Shown piece after piece: positions 11,218 to 21,665 of a stretch of DNA of 64,000 bases. The notes beneath the pieces were generated by a model, which saw only the letters and a list, made by a program, of their open reading frames with translations, did not search any database and was not told the origin of the DNA. Both the position numbers and the translations under genes were made by a program. Every line of letters begins with the position of its first letter. Position 1 is the first letter of the stretch. Source of the DNA: Perognathus longimembris pacificus (Eukaryota > Chordata > Mammalia > Rodentia > Heteromyidae); the NCBI RefSeq assembly GCF_023159225.1, contig NC_063168.1, positions 51,601,377-51,665,376 on the forward strand, given 5' to 3'.

Positions 11218-11230
11218 AAAAAAAAAAAAA

Positions 11231-12030
11231 AGACTTTCTTACAACACAGACATACCAACCCTGGGCATCTACCATGAACATCATGATCCAGGATATGATA
11301 AAGCCACCTGCACATCCATGTTCATTGCTGCACTATTCACAATAGCCATGATATGAAAATAGCCCAGGTGCCCCACAATAGATGAGTGAGTACAATTCTA
11401 TACACAATAGAATTTTACACAGCATTAGAAAGAATGATACCATTTGCAGGAAAATGGATGGATCTAGAACAAATCATATTAAATGAGGTGAGCCAAGCTC
11501 AGAGAGACAAACAGTGCATGTTATTACTGGTATGTGGAAATTAGATCTAAAATACACTGGGATATGATAAACTACATAGGGTTCTAGATGCTTACACATA
11601 GTGAGACCAAAAGAGGATACTCTTAGGTGAGAAACACAAAGGCACAATGCCTCGGTGCCTCTTCATATTTGTACAAAATAATATAATGAAAAGATATGAA
11701 AACAAAATAATTTTTTTTAGTTTTTAGGTTTTTGGTGATACTGTATTCTTTACCTTATGTATGGCAAATATTCAGGTGTATATCATCAGGAAGGTGGGAG
11801 AAGGGCATAGAAATTGAGGGGGTAAGGGTGAAAAGTGCAGCAGTAGGGCTCACTGGACACTGATTAAAGTGAACTATACAACTCGTGGGTGGAGATGGGA
11901 GGGAGGGACTAGGAGAGAATGAGGGAACAGATGACACTGTGCAAAAGGAAATGTACTCATTACCTGATTCATGTAATTGTAATCCCTCTGTACATCACCT
12001 CTATAATAACAATGAAGTAAATTAATTTTA
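11231..12030 (+). mobile_element. older L1, right part of the split copy
   Basis: It continues the L1 interrupted at 3477: ccatgttcattgctgcac, gaaaatggatggatctagaac, and a 3' UTR ending near tgtacatcacctctataata. It is more diverged than the inserted element and belongs to another L1 subfamily, similar to 44761-46440. Confidence 0.85.
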
Positions 12031-12594
12031 AACCCTTCATATGATCCCATAATAATTTGGTACAGCTATTCATCTGTCAGGATTACTTCTGAGACCCAAT
12101 CCCAAGTCACACATTGGCTCAACAGTAAAACTCAGGTCTTTGACAAGAGAGCTCTGTACCTCTCACAGGAAGATTTCTAGTCGGTCCTAACAATTATATT
12201 CTCACCTGGGACCAATTGTCCTTGGACAGGTTAGGCCATGAATATTCATTTCATACTTCACATGCCATTTAAAATTGTAGTTAGACTGTAGGCTTTCTAA
12301 GAATAGGATTGTATTTTGTTCACTAGTATGATCAGCAACTCTGATAATGTCTCTCACTAGCAGCATAGGGCTAGCACCAGAAACAAGTTTGGAAAGAATG
12401 AAGAGAACAATGGGGAAAAAATAAACAAACTAAATAGAATCACATTGTCATAATTAGGAAAGTATTTTCTTTGTACCTGTGACTTCATTACATGGGGAAG
12501 ATGAATCCAAGAAGCAAGCCATGGACAAGTCTGAACTGCAGGTAAAATTGATGGAAAAAGTGTGGGCCACTCCCCACTCAGCAAAGTTGCTTCC
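12031..12594. other. mostly single-copy sequence with an L2 remnant
   Basis: Around 12270-12340 the words agactgtaggctttctaag and ggattgtattttgttcac resemble the 3' end of L2 on the plus strand. I recognise nothing else. Confidence 0.45.
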
Positions 12595-12609
12595 AGAGCA
12601 CTAGATCTT

Positions 12610-13343
12610 TTTTTCTGAATAATTACTTATTTATTGTCAAAGTGATGTACAGAGGGGTTACGGTTTCATACGTAAGGCATTGTACCCAATGTACAATGTA
12701 CAATTTGTACAATGTACAATTTGTTACCTCCTCCCTCATTTCCCCCCTTACCCCCTCCCCTTTTCCCTCTCCCCCCATGAGTTGTTCAGTTGGTTTACAC
12801 CAAATGGTTTTGTAAGTATTGCTTTTGGAGTCATTTGTCTTTTTATCCTTTGTCTCTCTATTTTGATATTACCTTTCACTTCCCTAGATCTAATACCAGT
12901 ATATACAGTATGCAGGGTACTCAGATGAGATACAGTGATAGCTCAGGGATAACCACAGGAAAGGAATACAAAAGGATCATCAACAACAACAACAAAAAAG
13001 CTACGGTTTCACACTCATTTCCATAACATAGAGTTCATTTCACTTAGCATCATCTTATGTGTTCATAAGGGCATAGCTATTTGGCTCTTGTGATCCTCTG
13101 CTGTGACTAGCCTAAACCGGTACTAATTATTCTCTATGAGGAAAACCATAGAGTCCATATTTCTTTGGGTCTGGCTCTTAGTATAATTTTTTCCAAGTCC
13201 TTCCATTTCCTTACAAATGGGGCAATGTCATTCTTTCTGATAGAGGCATAAAATTCCATTATGTATATATACCACATTTTCCTGATCCATTCATCTACTG
13301 AGGGGCTTCTGGGTTGGTTCCATATTTTAGCAATGACAAATTG
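12610..13343 (-). mobile_element. 5'-truncated L1
   Basis: It is the reverse complement of the L1 3' UTR and the last part of ORF2, with a minus-strand A-tail seen as T at about 12608. The perfect 15-bp target duplication agagcactagatctt lies at 12595-12609 and 13344-13358. The C-rich block at 12742-12778 is the complement of the L1 G-rich tract. Within 12680-12724 the copy has a local expansion of TGTACA-containing words. Confidence 0.93.
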
Positions 13344-13358
13344 AGAGCACTAGATCTT

Positions 13359-13802
13359 GATTTTCTCTCTGTTACGAAGCAGCTGTTCCATCTGAAAACA
13401 AAAACTAATGTCAAAACTAAAGCAAAAATAAAAAAGTACTTTGTAAAGGGCATTAGTTCCAATATACTACTGCATGGTTAATGCCCAGCCCTTTATCAGG
13501 GCTCTCTCCTTTTCTATATAAGGGGGAAAATATGGTTCTAAGAACATCCTTTTATTCCCAGGTAAGCCCTGGATTTATGTATGATCTTGTACAAAAAGTA
13601 GAGAGTATTTTGGCACTGGGAGAAGTACCAGAAGATAGCTTCTGGTCCAGAATCAAAATGTCAGAACCCTGCCTAATTAAGAGTCCCAGTTATTTCTCGG
13701 TATTCATGAAAATCACATTCCTACAGCACACTGGGTTAAGTGGACAGTCGCTCACAGCTGGGGGCAATGGGCCTGAGCCTGCTGGCATTTTCTGAAACAA
13801 AA
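13359..13802. other. single-copy sequence, no gene seen
   Basis: A TATA-like word (tctatataaggggg, about 13513-13526) and a 104-codon frame (13481-13795) are present. I see no splice sites, homology or downstream signals to support a gene. Confidence 0.45.
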
Positions 13803-14530
13803 GAAAATGCCAATAAACAAACTATACTACCAAAAGCAATCTACAGATTTAATATAATCCCCATCAAGATCCCAATTTCATTCCTCAGAGAAACAGAAAA
13901 ATTCATGATGGAAGGACAATAGATCCTAAATAGCCAAAGCAATTTGACCAAACAAAAAAGACATTGCTGGAGGTATCAGTTTCCAGGCTTCAAATTATAC
14001 TATAGGGCTAAATTAACAAAAACAACATGGTACTAGTACCAAAACAGAACCTAAGGCCAATGGAATAGAAGACCCAGAAATAAATCTATGCAATTATAGC
14101 CATCTGAGTTTTGACAAAAGAGTCCAAAATATAGGTTGGCAAAGATAAACCCTTCAACCAATGGTGCTGAGAAAACTGAAGATTCACCTGCAGAAGACTG
14201 CACATGTATTTTCTTAATAGATGCTAGACCTGAAAAACAAACATATACATACACACACATGGGATCGTGACTATATAGAGAGAAAGACGTTTGAAATGTG
14301 AAACTATTTGGGGGAATTGTGGCAGAGAAGAGAAAATACTATTGAGTAAAAAATATTAAAATACATTGTCTGTGATAGAAGATAGCAAAAGGAAGCTCAC
14401 TGAAAACTGTTGGATAATAGGTGGTAGTGGAAATGAGAAAAGTGAGAGCAAATGAGGACTCCAGTCTTGTTAAAGTACCATATATGCACATGTGAAATAT
14501 CATATAGGAAAGAAACATGTTAAGATTGGT
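13803..14530 (+). mobile_element. old L1 fragment (ORF2 and 3' region)
   Basis: Words such as ctaccaaaagcaatctacag, ggcttcaaattatactatag, acaacatggtactagtacc and ccaatggtgctgagaaaac match L1 ORF2 downstream of the RT domain. The part after about 14290 (gactccagtcttgttaaagt, then accatatatgcac) resembles a rodent L1 3' UTR. Frames are destroyed. Confidence 0.75.
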
Positions 14531-14735
14531 TTGGGCCAGACAATGTAATCCTAGCTACTCAGCAATCTGAGATCTGGGAAACACTGTTCAAAGTCTATCC
14601 AGGTCTATCCAGGAAAATCCTTAAGTCTAACTACCAAAAATCCAAAAGTGAAACTATGGTTCAAGTGGTAGAGTGCTAGACTTGATTTCAAAAACTTGGA
14701 AACAGTGCCCAGGCTCTGAGTTCAAACCCTAGTGT
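14531..14735 (+). mobile_element. B1-dID-type dimeric SINE
   Basis: The B1 arm (gtaatcctagctactcagca) has a small internal repeat (ggtctatcca twice). It is followed by the right arm with atggttcaagtggtagagtg and ctctgagttcaaaccctag. The A-tail has been replaced by GT/CA simple repeat. Confidence 0.8.
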
Positions 14736-14751
14736 GTACGTGCATGTGCGT

Positions 14752-14753
<2 letters not shown>

Positions 14754-14801
<48 letters not shown>
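14754..14801. repeat. (CA)n microsatellite at a SINE tail
   Basis: A pure CA run directly after the SINE 3' end and a short TG-rich spacer. Confidence 0.97.
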
Positions 14802-14803
<2 letters not shown>

Positions 14804-14945
14804 ATTGCCTTGAAAAGGGGAAGCAGTAAAAATATGAGTAACAGAGGGGTGAGTCTTATTAAGGTACCTTGTCTGCATCTATGGACATGTCAGAATGAAG
14901 CCACTTTGTACAACAAATAAATGTTAATAAAATAAATGAGAGAAA
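14802..14945 (+). mobile_element. L1 3'-UTR-like fragment
   Basis: The order aggggtgagtcttattaagg, ccactttgtacaacaaataa and gttaataaaataaatgag matches rodent L1 3' ends of the type seen again at 56540-56850. Confidence 0.5.
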
Positions 14946-15059
14946 AATAATAAATTTCCCTCTAGAGCCCTGCTTACCCCTTCATATAAAACATGTGTGC
15001 CATTTGTGTTTGAGACATTTGTAGAGCCTGAAATCAGAGAGTTCACCCCATTGTAATAG

Positions 15060-15990
15060 CCCCTGTGTTTGTTTCATCATCACTGTGACAAAATGCCCAG
15101 TGTAAAAATGTTACAAAAGGAAAGGTCTACTATGGCTCATGGTGTCCGAGGGTTCAATCCATTATGTCAGGGGAAAAAGCCACCATGTGGCAGAAAAGAG
15201 CACCTCACAGAATGACAGACAGGAAATAGAACGAAAGGCATGTAGGACAGGCCATTGCAATATGTAGTCTCCAAGGACATGCCCCTGGGTTGAAATATGC
15301 ATAGTGTGTTTAAGTAATGACATTTTGTCCTCTCCATCATCTTGGAACCTAACAGAAGATGAGGACTTTCTGAAAAACTCTAGAGATGAAATAGGTTCTT
15401 CTCTGTTGAAGTCCTGTCATGTTGCTTAGCTCCAGAAAAGTCCGGCTCCAGGGAATTCTTGCCCTAACCCCCTAATGGTTCCTTACCTGGTTTGTTTACC
15501 TTATCTAAAACACTTTTATTAGGTTGAGTTCCTCACCTGGCTTGCTTTCCTGATGTAAAACACTGTTGTTAGGTTTCATTCCTCACACCATAGGTGTTTG
15601 GGGCCTTTATAAGCTTTGTGCTAACTGTATTAGGGGCTGTAAGTTTGGGGGGAAAGTGAGTCTACTTGCAAATCCCAGCATTTTAATAAAGACTCCCAAT
15701 TGAGCCTCTTAAAGTGTGGTTTCTCTGTATCTCGCTGATGGAATTCAGGTGTACCACTTGTGACCTACTTCTTCCACATTGTCCCCTCCCTGCTTTCGAC
15801 CCCTTCCTAACCCCATAGTACCATCACTTTAGGAATCCATCAAGAGATTAATCTGTTGATCAGGCCAGAGTCCTCATGATCTATCCAATCATAACCAGAA
15901 ACGCCAGCACCGACACACCTGAGGTAAGTAATACTAATCTGCTAGGAACTTCTCAATCCAGTCAAATTGGCAATGAAGATTAACCATCAC
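15060..15990. mobile_element. old interspersed repeat interrupted by an LTR
   Basis: The flanks (catcactgtgacaaaatgcc and the sequence that follows near 15077-15180, and tgacctacttcttccacatt and onward near 15759-15990) read as the two ends of one old repeat that I cannot name. The LTR-like element described separately lies between them. No coding sequence is recognisable. Confidence 0.45.
15300..15757 (+). mobile_element. solo LTR-like element
   Basis: It has imperfect direct repeats of about 50 bp in the upstream part (ttccttacctggtttg... at about 15480 and ttcctcacctggcttg... at about 15530, then ttcctcac again near 15580), a TATA-like ctttataagc (about 15605) and aataaagactccc (about 15685). 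The order is enhancer repeats, TATA, then poly(A) signal. There are no flanking viral genes, so it is a solo LTR. The ends are approximate and I could not identify a 4-6 bp target duplication. Confidence 0.55.
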
Positions 15991-16662
15991 AGTCTCCAAA
16001 TAAAATATCTCCTTCCTCAAGTCCATAGTTGTTTTTATTTGACAAAGTCCTTGGCCTTTGACTAAGACAACAGCTTCCTTGAGGCTTCCTCATAGAGAAA
16101 AGGATTTGGCAACACCATTTTTGCTTTGTTGTATGTATGTCTAAACTGCCTAGGGATTTCTCAGACAGCTAAGGTGTCATACTGGTGAAATATGTTTGTC
16201 TATAGTCCACTGTAGATCTTTATGATCTTAGCTTCAGGACTTAATTCCTGGCATCAATCCTGTGGGAAATCTTATGAGCGCTTCCTAGGTCTCCTGTTTT
16301 CAAAACTCTAAAGAGTAAAAGCATCTTCATTGAAATGTTACGCTCTCTGCATGTGCCCAACCTTCCTGGTCCTCAAGAACTGTTCCATAGGGCTGCCAAC
16401 ACACCGGTTGTCAAAGCAATCTTGAAAATGACTTTTCTCCTCTAAGAAGAAACCTCCCTGGGCTTTTGCAACTACCTAAGTTTGAGACAAGCACTTTCCA
16501 TAAACTATAACTAAGCTGTCTAAACAGCCTTCTGCTGCCTGCTCTGCCCTCCTTCTCTAAGCTGAACACTTGGCCTTTGCTTTGCAGAACTGTTGCCAAG
16601 AAAGAACCCCAATTCTTACAGTGCAAATGTTAGAAGAAAAGAAAAGGGCAAACAACAAAATT
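15991..16662. other. single-copy sequence, no gene seen
   Basis: I recognise no repeat or gene. A 71-codon minus-strand frame (16411-16626) has no recognisable features. Confidence 0.45.
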
Positions 16663-16682
16663 AAATGATTTTTTTTTTTTTT

Positions 16683-17710
16683 GGTGCCAGTCACTATTAT
16701 TACCATACTAAAACAACAGATTATACTCTATGGTGTTACTAAAAAAAAAAGTATCTTAATATGCTAAAAACACAATATACATTTTACTTGAAATTTGTTA
16801 AATGATATATCAAAGACAAAAAAATATTAAAATACAATTCTTATTACATCATGGTGAGATTCTTCTCAAACTGCAGAATGAGTTTCCTGAGGTTAGAATC
16901 CTTAGCTCAGTTTGCTTTACTCCCGAAAATGAGGCTCTGGAATACATTCTGAATAACAGTGTAAGCTCTTATCTCTTTGGTTACGATTTGTTGCATAGTC
17001 ATTATCTTTTCCAACTTCTTCATACTGTCCAAATCCTTTTGCTGTTTTCCATGCTCAGTCTGTATTTCTAAAGGCTTCTTTTCTGAAGCTTGTTTCAGTT
17101 GTAATCTCTTCTTTCTAATTTCAATCAGTGTTGCTTCTAAGTCTCAAGATTCCTGCTGTGATTTCATTATTAATTTGCTTAGCTTTAATATATGTTTCAT
17201 GTCATCTGTGAACACACTATCCTTGGTGTGCTTTTTCTCCAGGGTTTTTTTGTTTGTTTGTTTGTTTTTAGTGCATTTGAAAGTTGCATCCTGCTCAAAG
17301 TAAGACATTTTATTTCAAAAGCGAGTTTTGCTTCTTGAATTTCATTTTCCAGCTCTTCGATTTTATTGCATCAAGCATGGACTTATACTCTAAAAGTTGT
17401 TGCTTTGTCTGTGCTCTCAGCAGAGTTTGCAAGCGACACGGTTAGACACGAAGTGATGGAGGCTGAATTTGAACCCGGGTCCTTGAGGGGAAAGGAAGGC
17501 GCGCATCATTATCCCGTGGGCTGTTAGCTAAGGGTCGTAGCGCGGGGCAGGAGGACACACGACCTGAGCAGCAGGGAAATGTGGTTCTCACCACCGGCTT
17601 CCTGGGGACAGGGGATCTGAGTCCACACACTTGTCTTGCTGGCCTCCCGGAGGTCCACGGGCTCGGCTCCGGCCACGGCCGGCTCCTCGGGCAGCTGTGC
17701 TCCATTGCCC
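16683..17710 (-). pseudogene. CENPH: processed pseudogene of CENPH (centromere protein H)
   Basis: CENP-H is a coiled-coil kinetochore protein of the inner centromere network. On the minus strand I read LRAQTKQQLLEYKSM, MKHILKLSKLIMKSQQES, IRKKRLQLKQASE, LEIQTEHGKQQKDLDSM and a C-terminal LQFEKNLTMM before TAA (16844-16846), in the order and spacing of CENP-H. It is intronless over most of its length, keeps about 160 bp of 3' UTR and ends in an A-tail (T-run, about 16668-16682). It is flanked by a 15-bp duplication, aaatgattttttttt, at 16663-16677 and 17711-17725. It is dead: frame changes occur near the start, stops occur inside (after QQES and after SKAN), about 50 nt after YKSMLDA are missing, and an A-rich insertion lies near 17245-17270. 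The 5' end is about the start codon. The 17421-17563 segment is not normal coding sequence. Confidence 0.92.
17421..17563 (-). other. extra segment at a presumed CENPH exon 1/2 junction, containing MIR
   Basis: In the pseudogene, coding sequence runs to ctgctcag (minus strand, ending at 17564), then about 142 nt of non-coding sequence beginning gtcgtg, then resumes at ctgagagcacag (17409-17420 on the plus strand). The segment starts with GT after CAG, as an unspliced donor would. It contains a MIR: on the plus strand gaagtgatggaggctg and aatttgaacccggg match MIR core. I infer an alternative downstream donor or partial intron retention in the source mRNA. Confidence 0.65.
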
Positions 17711-17979
17711 AAATGATTTTTTTTTCTTTCAATGTAAAATCCTTTCACATCACAGTTCAAAAGCATGAGTCTAGAGCTTAAAATCACTCTACTTGAAGAT
17801 TGTTACTATTGATAACCACATAGTGATGCCCTATTATCAAAACAATGTGGAAATATGTTCATCATCTTTATTACAATTATGCTTTCATACATACATGTTA
17901 AAGCTCATCAGATTGCAAGCTTTAACTATGTATAGAGTATTACACCTTAAATCATCTCAATAAAACTGTAGAAAATGAA

Positions 17980-18226
17980 GCTGGGCACTGGTGGCCTCAT
18001 ACCTGTAATCCTAGCTGCTCAGGAGACTGAGATTTGAGAATCATGGTTTGAAGCCAGCCTAGGCAGGAAATTCTGTGAGACACTTATCTCCAATAAACTA
18101 CTTAGAAAAAGCTGGAAGTGGAGTTGTGGCTCAAGTGATAGAGCACTAGCTTTGAGAAAAAGAATCTCAAGGTTAGCACCAAGCCCTGAGTTCTAGCCTT
18201 AGGACCAGCATCAAAAAAAAAAAAAA
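17980..18226 (+). mobile_element. B1-dID-type dimeric SINE
   Basis: The left B1 arm (cctgtaatcctagctgctca) is followed by a right arm (gttgtggctcaagtgatagagcac, then ccctgagttctagcc) and A14 (18213-18226). Target duplication: ctgtagaaaatgaa 17966-17979 and ctctagaaaatgaa 18228-18241, one mismatch. Confidence 0.9.
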
Positions 18227-18364
18227 GCTCTAGAAAATGAAATAAACAACAAAATCAAAGTGCCAGGAATTGATAGGCAACGAAAATAACTGAAAACCAG
18301 AGCCAAACAGATATTTGTATACCCATGTTCCTAACACAATAGCAAAAGGTGGAGATTCATGTAT

Positions 18365-18735
18365 ATACAGTCACACATCCCTTATTGATGAGAATGTACC
18401 CTGAGAAATGCCTCATCAAATAATGTCATTGTGCAAACATTATAGAATGCACTTTCATTAACCTAGATGGCAAATATATCTTAGTGTCTATCTAGATGGC
18501 ATGATACACGCTGTTGTATGTACAGTCTTTCACTGACTGAAATAACTGTGTTTAATACATGTATACAGTGAAATGTCATTCAACCTTTTGAAAGGTAGGA
18601 CATTTTGACATGTGCTGAAAATCAGAGAAACCTTTCAAACAGTAGCTAAGTGAAATAAGCCAGACAAAAGAACATTTGCTGTCTGCTTCCACTTACATAG
18701 AGTACCTAGAGTAGTTAATTTCACACTTGGTTAAG
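18365..18735 (+). mobile_element. ancient repeats including an L1 3' fragment
   Basis: The segment 18550-18735 (aatgtcattcaaccttttg, taagtgaaataagccagac, acatagagtacctagagtag) matches an old L1 end on the plus strand. The preceding part (tcattgtgcaaacattatag, taacctagatggcaa) looks like another ancient interspersed repeat that I cannot name. Confidence 0.55.
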
Positions 18736-18774
18736 TACACTTCCCCAGCTTTCTCCACAGTAGATTTACCAAAC

Positions 18775-19500
18775 TTCTGTCATTAATTAATAAGTGGATA
18801 GTTTGCAAATATTTTTCTCTCCATTTCATGTGTTTCTTCTTTATTGTTTCCTTTGCTAGGTTTTTCGGAGGATTTTTTTTTCTCTGATGTCACCCCAACC
18901 AAAATTTTATTTCTAGCTTATTTCTGCTTAATTCGAGCAGAATTTACTCCTTTTTGCCTCTCTTTGCTTTTTTTTTTTTTCTTGATTAGGGGTCCTATCT
19001 AAAAACAATATATTGGTTTGTGCCATGGTACCTTAGCTCCTCCACTGCTTTCTTCCAGCAGTTTCATGTCTCATGTTTAAATATTTAATCCATTTTGAGA
19101 TGCTTGTTGTATGGTGAGAGGCAGAGTTATAGCTTCACTCTTCTACATTTAGACACCTACTTTTTAAACACTATTTTTATTTATTTTTATCTATGTTTTT
19201 TGTCAGTAGTGGTTCTTGGACTCTGGGCTGGGGCACTATCTCTGAACTCTTCAGCTCAAGGCAAGTACTCTTACCTCTTTGAGCCACAGCGCCACTTCCG
19301 GTTTTCTGCTGGTTAATTGGAGATAAGAGTCTCACAGACTTTCCTGCCCAGGCTGGCTTTGAATCATGACCCTCAGATCTCAGCATCCTGAGTAGCTAGG
19401 ATTACAGGCATGAGCCACTGGCACCGGCTTCAGCACTATTTATTAAAGACTGTCCTTTCCCCTGCTCATAGTCTCAGAACTTTTGTGGGAGATTCATTCA
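18775..19500 (-). mobile_element. ancient L1 ORF2 fragment
   Basis: The plus strand is antisense L1: ttattgtttcctttgctagg, aatccattttgagatgcttg, and cactatttattaaagactgtcc after the SINE. The SINE at 19197-19434 sits inside it, and cactattt flanks both sides of that insertion. Confidence 0.7.
19197..19434 (-). mobile_element. B1-dID-type dimeric SINE
   Basis: A reversed right arm (ctttgagccacagcgccac) is followed by a reversed B1 arm (cctgagtagctaggattaca, ggcatgagccactgg). It is inserted in old L1, with cactattt-like direct repeats. Confidence 0.82.
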
Positions 19501-19527
19501 ATATGTGAGAAGGTACTTTTAAATGAG

Positions 19528-19529
<2 letters not shown>

Positions 19530-19569
<40 letters not shown>
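19530..19569. repeat. (TA)n microsatellite
   Basis: A pure TA run of about 40 bp. Confidence 0.97.
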
Positions 19570-19572
<3 letters not shown>

Positions 19573-20136
19573 CTTGTTCTTCATCCAACTTTCATTTTGA
19601 GATGTTCATAATAATTGCTAATTTTGGCCTCAGTCTGTCATTACTGTAACAACTTTTTAAAAAATGCTATCAGAAAGTTTGTGTTCTCCCTCCCCCCTTC
19701 CTCTTCCTCTCATGCTGGGAACTGAACCCAGAACTCTTGCATTCTAGAGGTAAGGTAAACTTTGAAGCCAAACTGAATGGATAAGAATGTCTTTGCTTCC
19801 TGGAGTCCCCATCTCCGACCATCTCCAGAAGGCTTATCTTGTAATCCTGCATAGGGTCCATTTCCAGGACAGCGATCAATAGCCCTCATTGGTGATATCA
19901 AGGACACTGAATTTGTCTCTGTGTCTACTGTGTGCTAGTTTAAAAGTGTTGTCAGGTGATGTTGGAGCCATTAGATGCGCCTTCTACCCTCAACTCTTAT
20001 CTCAGACATTTTGTCCCTGGTCTTGTTTTAAGGACTCATCAGGTTCTCTTTTTCCCTAGACAACAAATCTAGATCTTTGATGTTAAAAAAAAGGGGGGGG
20101 GGCTTGGACTCTAGACTCAGGAAATATAATTTCGTT
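19570..20136. other. sequence without a recognisable gene
   Basis: No gene. Around 19690-19760 a stretch (ctgggaactgaacccagaac) resembles a reversed ID-type box B, possibly an eroded SINE. A G-run lies near 20090-20102. Confidence 0.4.
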
Positions 20137-20153
20137 AGAAAGTTTTCCTCTGG

Positions 20154-20360
20154 GGCTGGAGATATAGCCTAGTGGCAAGAGTGCCTGCCTCGGATACACG
20201 AGGCCCTAGGTTCGATTCCCCAGCACCACATATACAGAAAACGGCCAGAAGCGGCGCTGTGGCTCAAGTGGCAGAGTGCTAGCCTTGAGCGGGAAGAAGC
20301 CAGGGACAGTGCTCAGGCCCTGAGTCCAAGGCCCAGGACTGGCCAAAAAAAAAAAAAAAA
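20154..20360 (+). mobile_element. IDL-Geo dimeric SINE (young)
   Basis: It is nearly identical to 4111-4319, with intact boxes A and B and an A17 tail. Perfect target duplication agaaagttttcctctgg: 20137-20153 and 20361-20377 (the last GG may belong to the SINE). Confidence 0.94.
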
Positions 20361-20629
20361 AGAAAGTTTTCCTCTGGAATAAATCCCAATTAATAGATTT
20401 TTCATGATGCCTTAATGAAGCAATGGTCAGTGGAACATCATCTAGATTCTCTACATCTGCTTTCAACACTCTCTTCCATGGTCTTGGCCTGACTCTAATT
20501 CCCGCTTTACCTCTCTTTTCTAGAAACAAAGCTTCATCTCTTCCATTCTGGAAACAAATCTGAAGTCTTCACTTGGTAGTGGCAGCAAGGCTAGGCAGGA
20601 AGTTAGAAAACTTAACGGCTGAGCATGAC

Positions 20630-21094
20630 TGTTGGATGTTGATCATTTCTCAAAATTGTTTCCTGGTCTGCTGACATTAATGGGCTGACTTGTGACATAC
20701 AACATGTCTTGCTGACTGGGGCCCTGAAGCTCACCCTAAATGACAGCCCCAGTTTTATCATCCAAGGCCAAAAAGGCTACCATTTCATGTGTAAGAGTAG
20801 TTAGTGATACATAACCCATCCTCTAAGAGTAAATGGTGCACGATCCAGTTTTTAGGAATGACTACCTCCATATCTGAAGACTTTCATAAAAGCTTTAGAA
20901 CTGTGGACTCTGGTCATTCTCAAGTCTTCCCACTCTCCTAGCTTGAAGTGAACTTCTAGGCTTTGCTTTTATTTCTGTACATTAATAAACCTGTTCCTAT
21001 TAAAGTCCTCTCTGTCCATTCTTGCATACTTTCTCTGCTGAGACCAAGAACCATCTGTCTCTAGCCCCATAATCCAATTCCAGTAATATCAACA
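20630..21094 (+). mobile_element. solo LTR-like element
   Basis: The ends read tgttggatg and aatatcaaca, a TG...CA pair with an inverted-repeat character. There are two AATAAA/ATTAAA-like signals near 20982-21003, followed by a pyrimidine-rich stretch. No viral coding sequence lies beside it. Family unknown and no target duplication identified. Confidence 0.5.
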
Positions 21095-21499
21095 TAACCT
21101 AGGTAAGGTTTTGGGTTGAAGGTGTTTATTGGGATTTTCAGTTGCTTTTGTGTGAATTTGGTTTGACTGCATCTCTGAGTTATTGGTACATTCTTGCTTC
21201 AAAAACAGTCTTGAGCCCTATTAGAAGAGATTCCTGATGTCCAAGCATCTAAGAGTACATACAATTCTACGATAATGTCAGCTTTGGGGTTTTTGTAGGC
21301 AAAAATAAATAAATTTTAAAAAGTATTGTGGCTACTACAAGAAATGCTCATTTGAGAAGAGACAGGCAGTGCAGTCAGCACAAACTCTACAGGACAGTGT
21401 TCTGAGCAGCTAATGCCTCTTGCTTTTACTACTTTCCAAGTAGTCTCAAAGGCAAAAGAAATGAGCAATAGGAAAGTAGAAAACTTCATGTGTTGACAG

Positions 21500-21665
21500 G
21501 AAGCAAAACACCTGGGTTTACATCCCAGTTCATTACTATCTAGAGCAAACTCAGCAAGTCACTAAACTATGCCAAGATTCAGTGTCTTAATCTGAAAGAG
21601 TAGACATACTTATTATACCTTGTGGCTAATTCACCTCAGAAAATGAGAGAATTTAAAACCGTCTT
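21500..21665 (+). mobile_element. MIR
   Basis: acctgggtttacatcccagt, cagcaagtcactaaactatg and gtgtcttaatctgaaagagt match the MIR core and 3' part in order. Confidence 0.75.

Larger units (their letters stand above)
3478..11230 (+). mobile_element. full-length, inactive LINE-1
   Basis: This is a complete L1: a GC-rich 5' UTR, ORF1, ORF2, a 3' UTR with a G-rich polypurine tract, AATAAA-like ends and a poly(A) tail (11218-11230). It is flanked by a 12-bp target duplication, agactttcctac at 3466-3477 and agactttcttac at 11231-11242, with one mismatch. Without the SINE nested at 4111-4319 it is about 7.5 kb, the size of a rodent L1. Both reading frames are broken by stops and frameshifts and a catalytic endonuclease residue is changed, so it cannot move by itself. 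Its 3' end matches the 5'-truncated L1s at 12610, 31210, 33883 and 53692, so all belong to related families. Confidence 0.95.

Noticed and set aside
13513..13526. TATA-like word suggesting a promoter
   Set aside because: No start-site context, no downstream exon and no conserved flanks.
16802..17303. plus-strand frames of 89 and 108 codons
   Set aside because: They are antisense to the CENPH pseudogene, which explains the sequence on the other strand.
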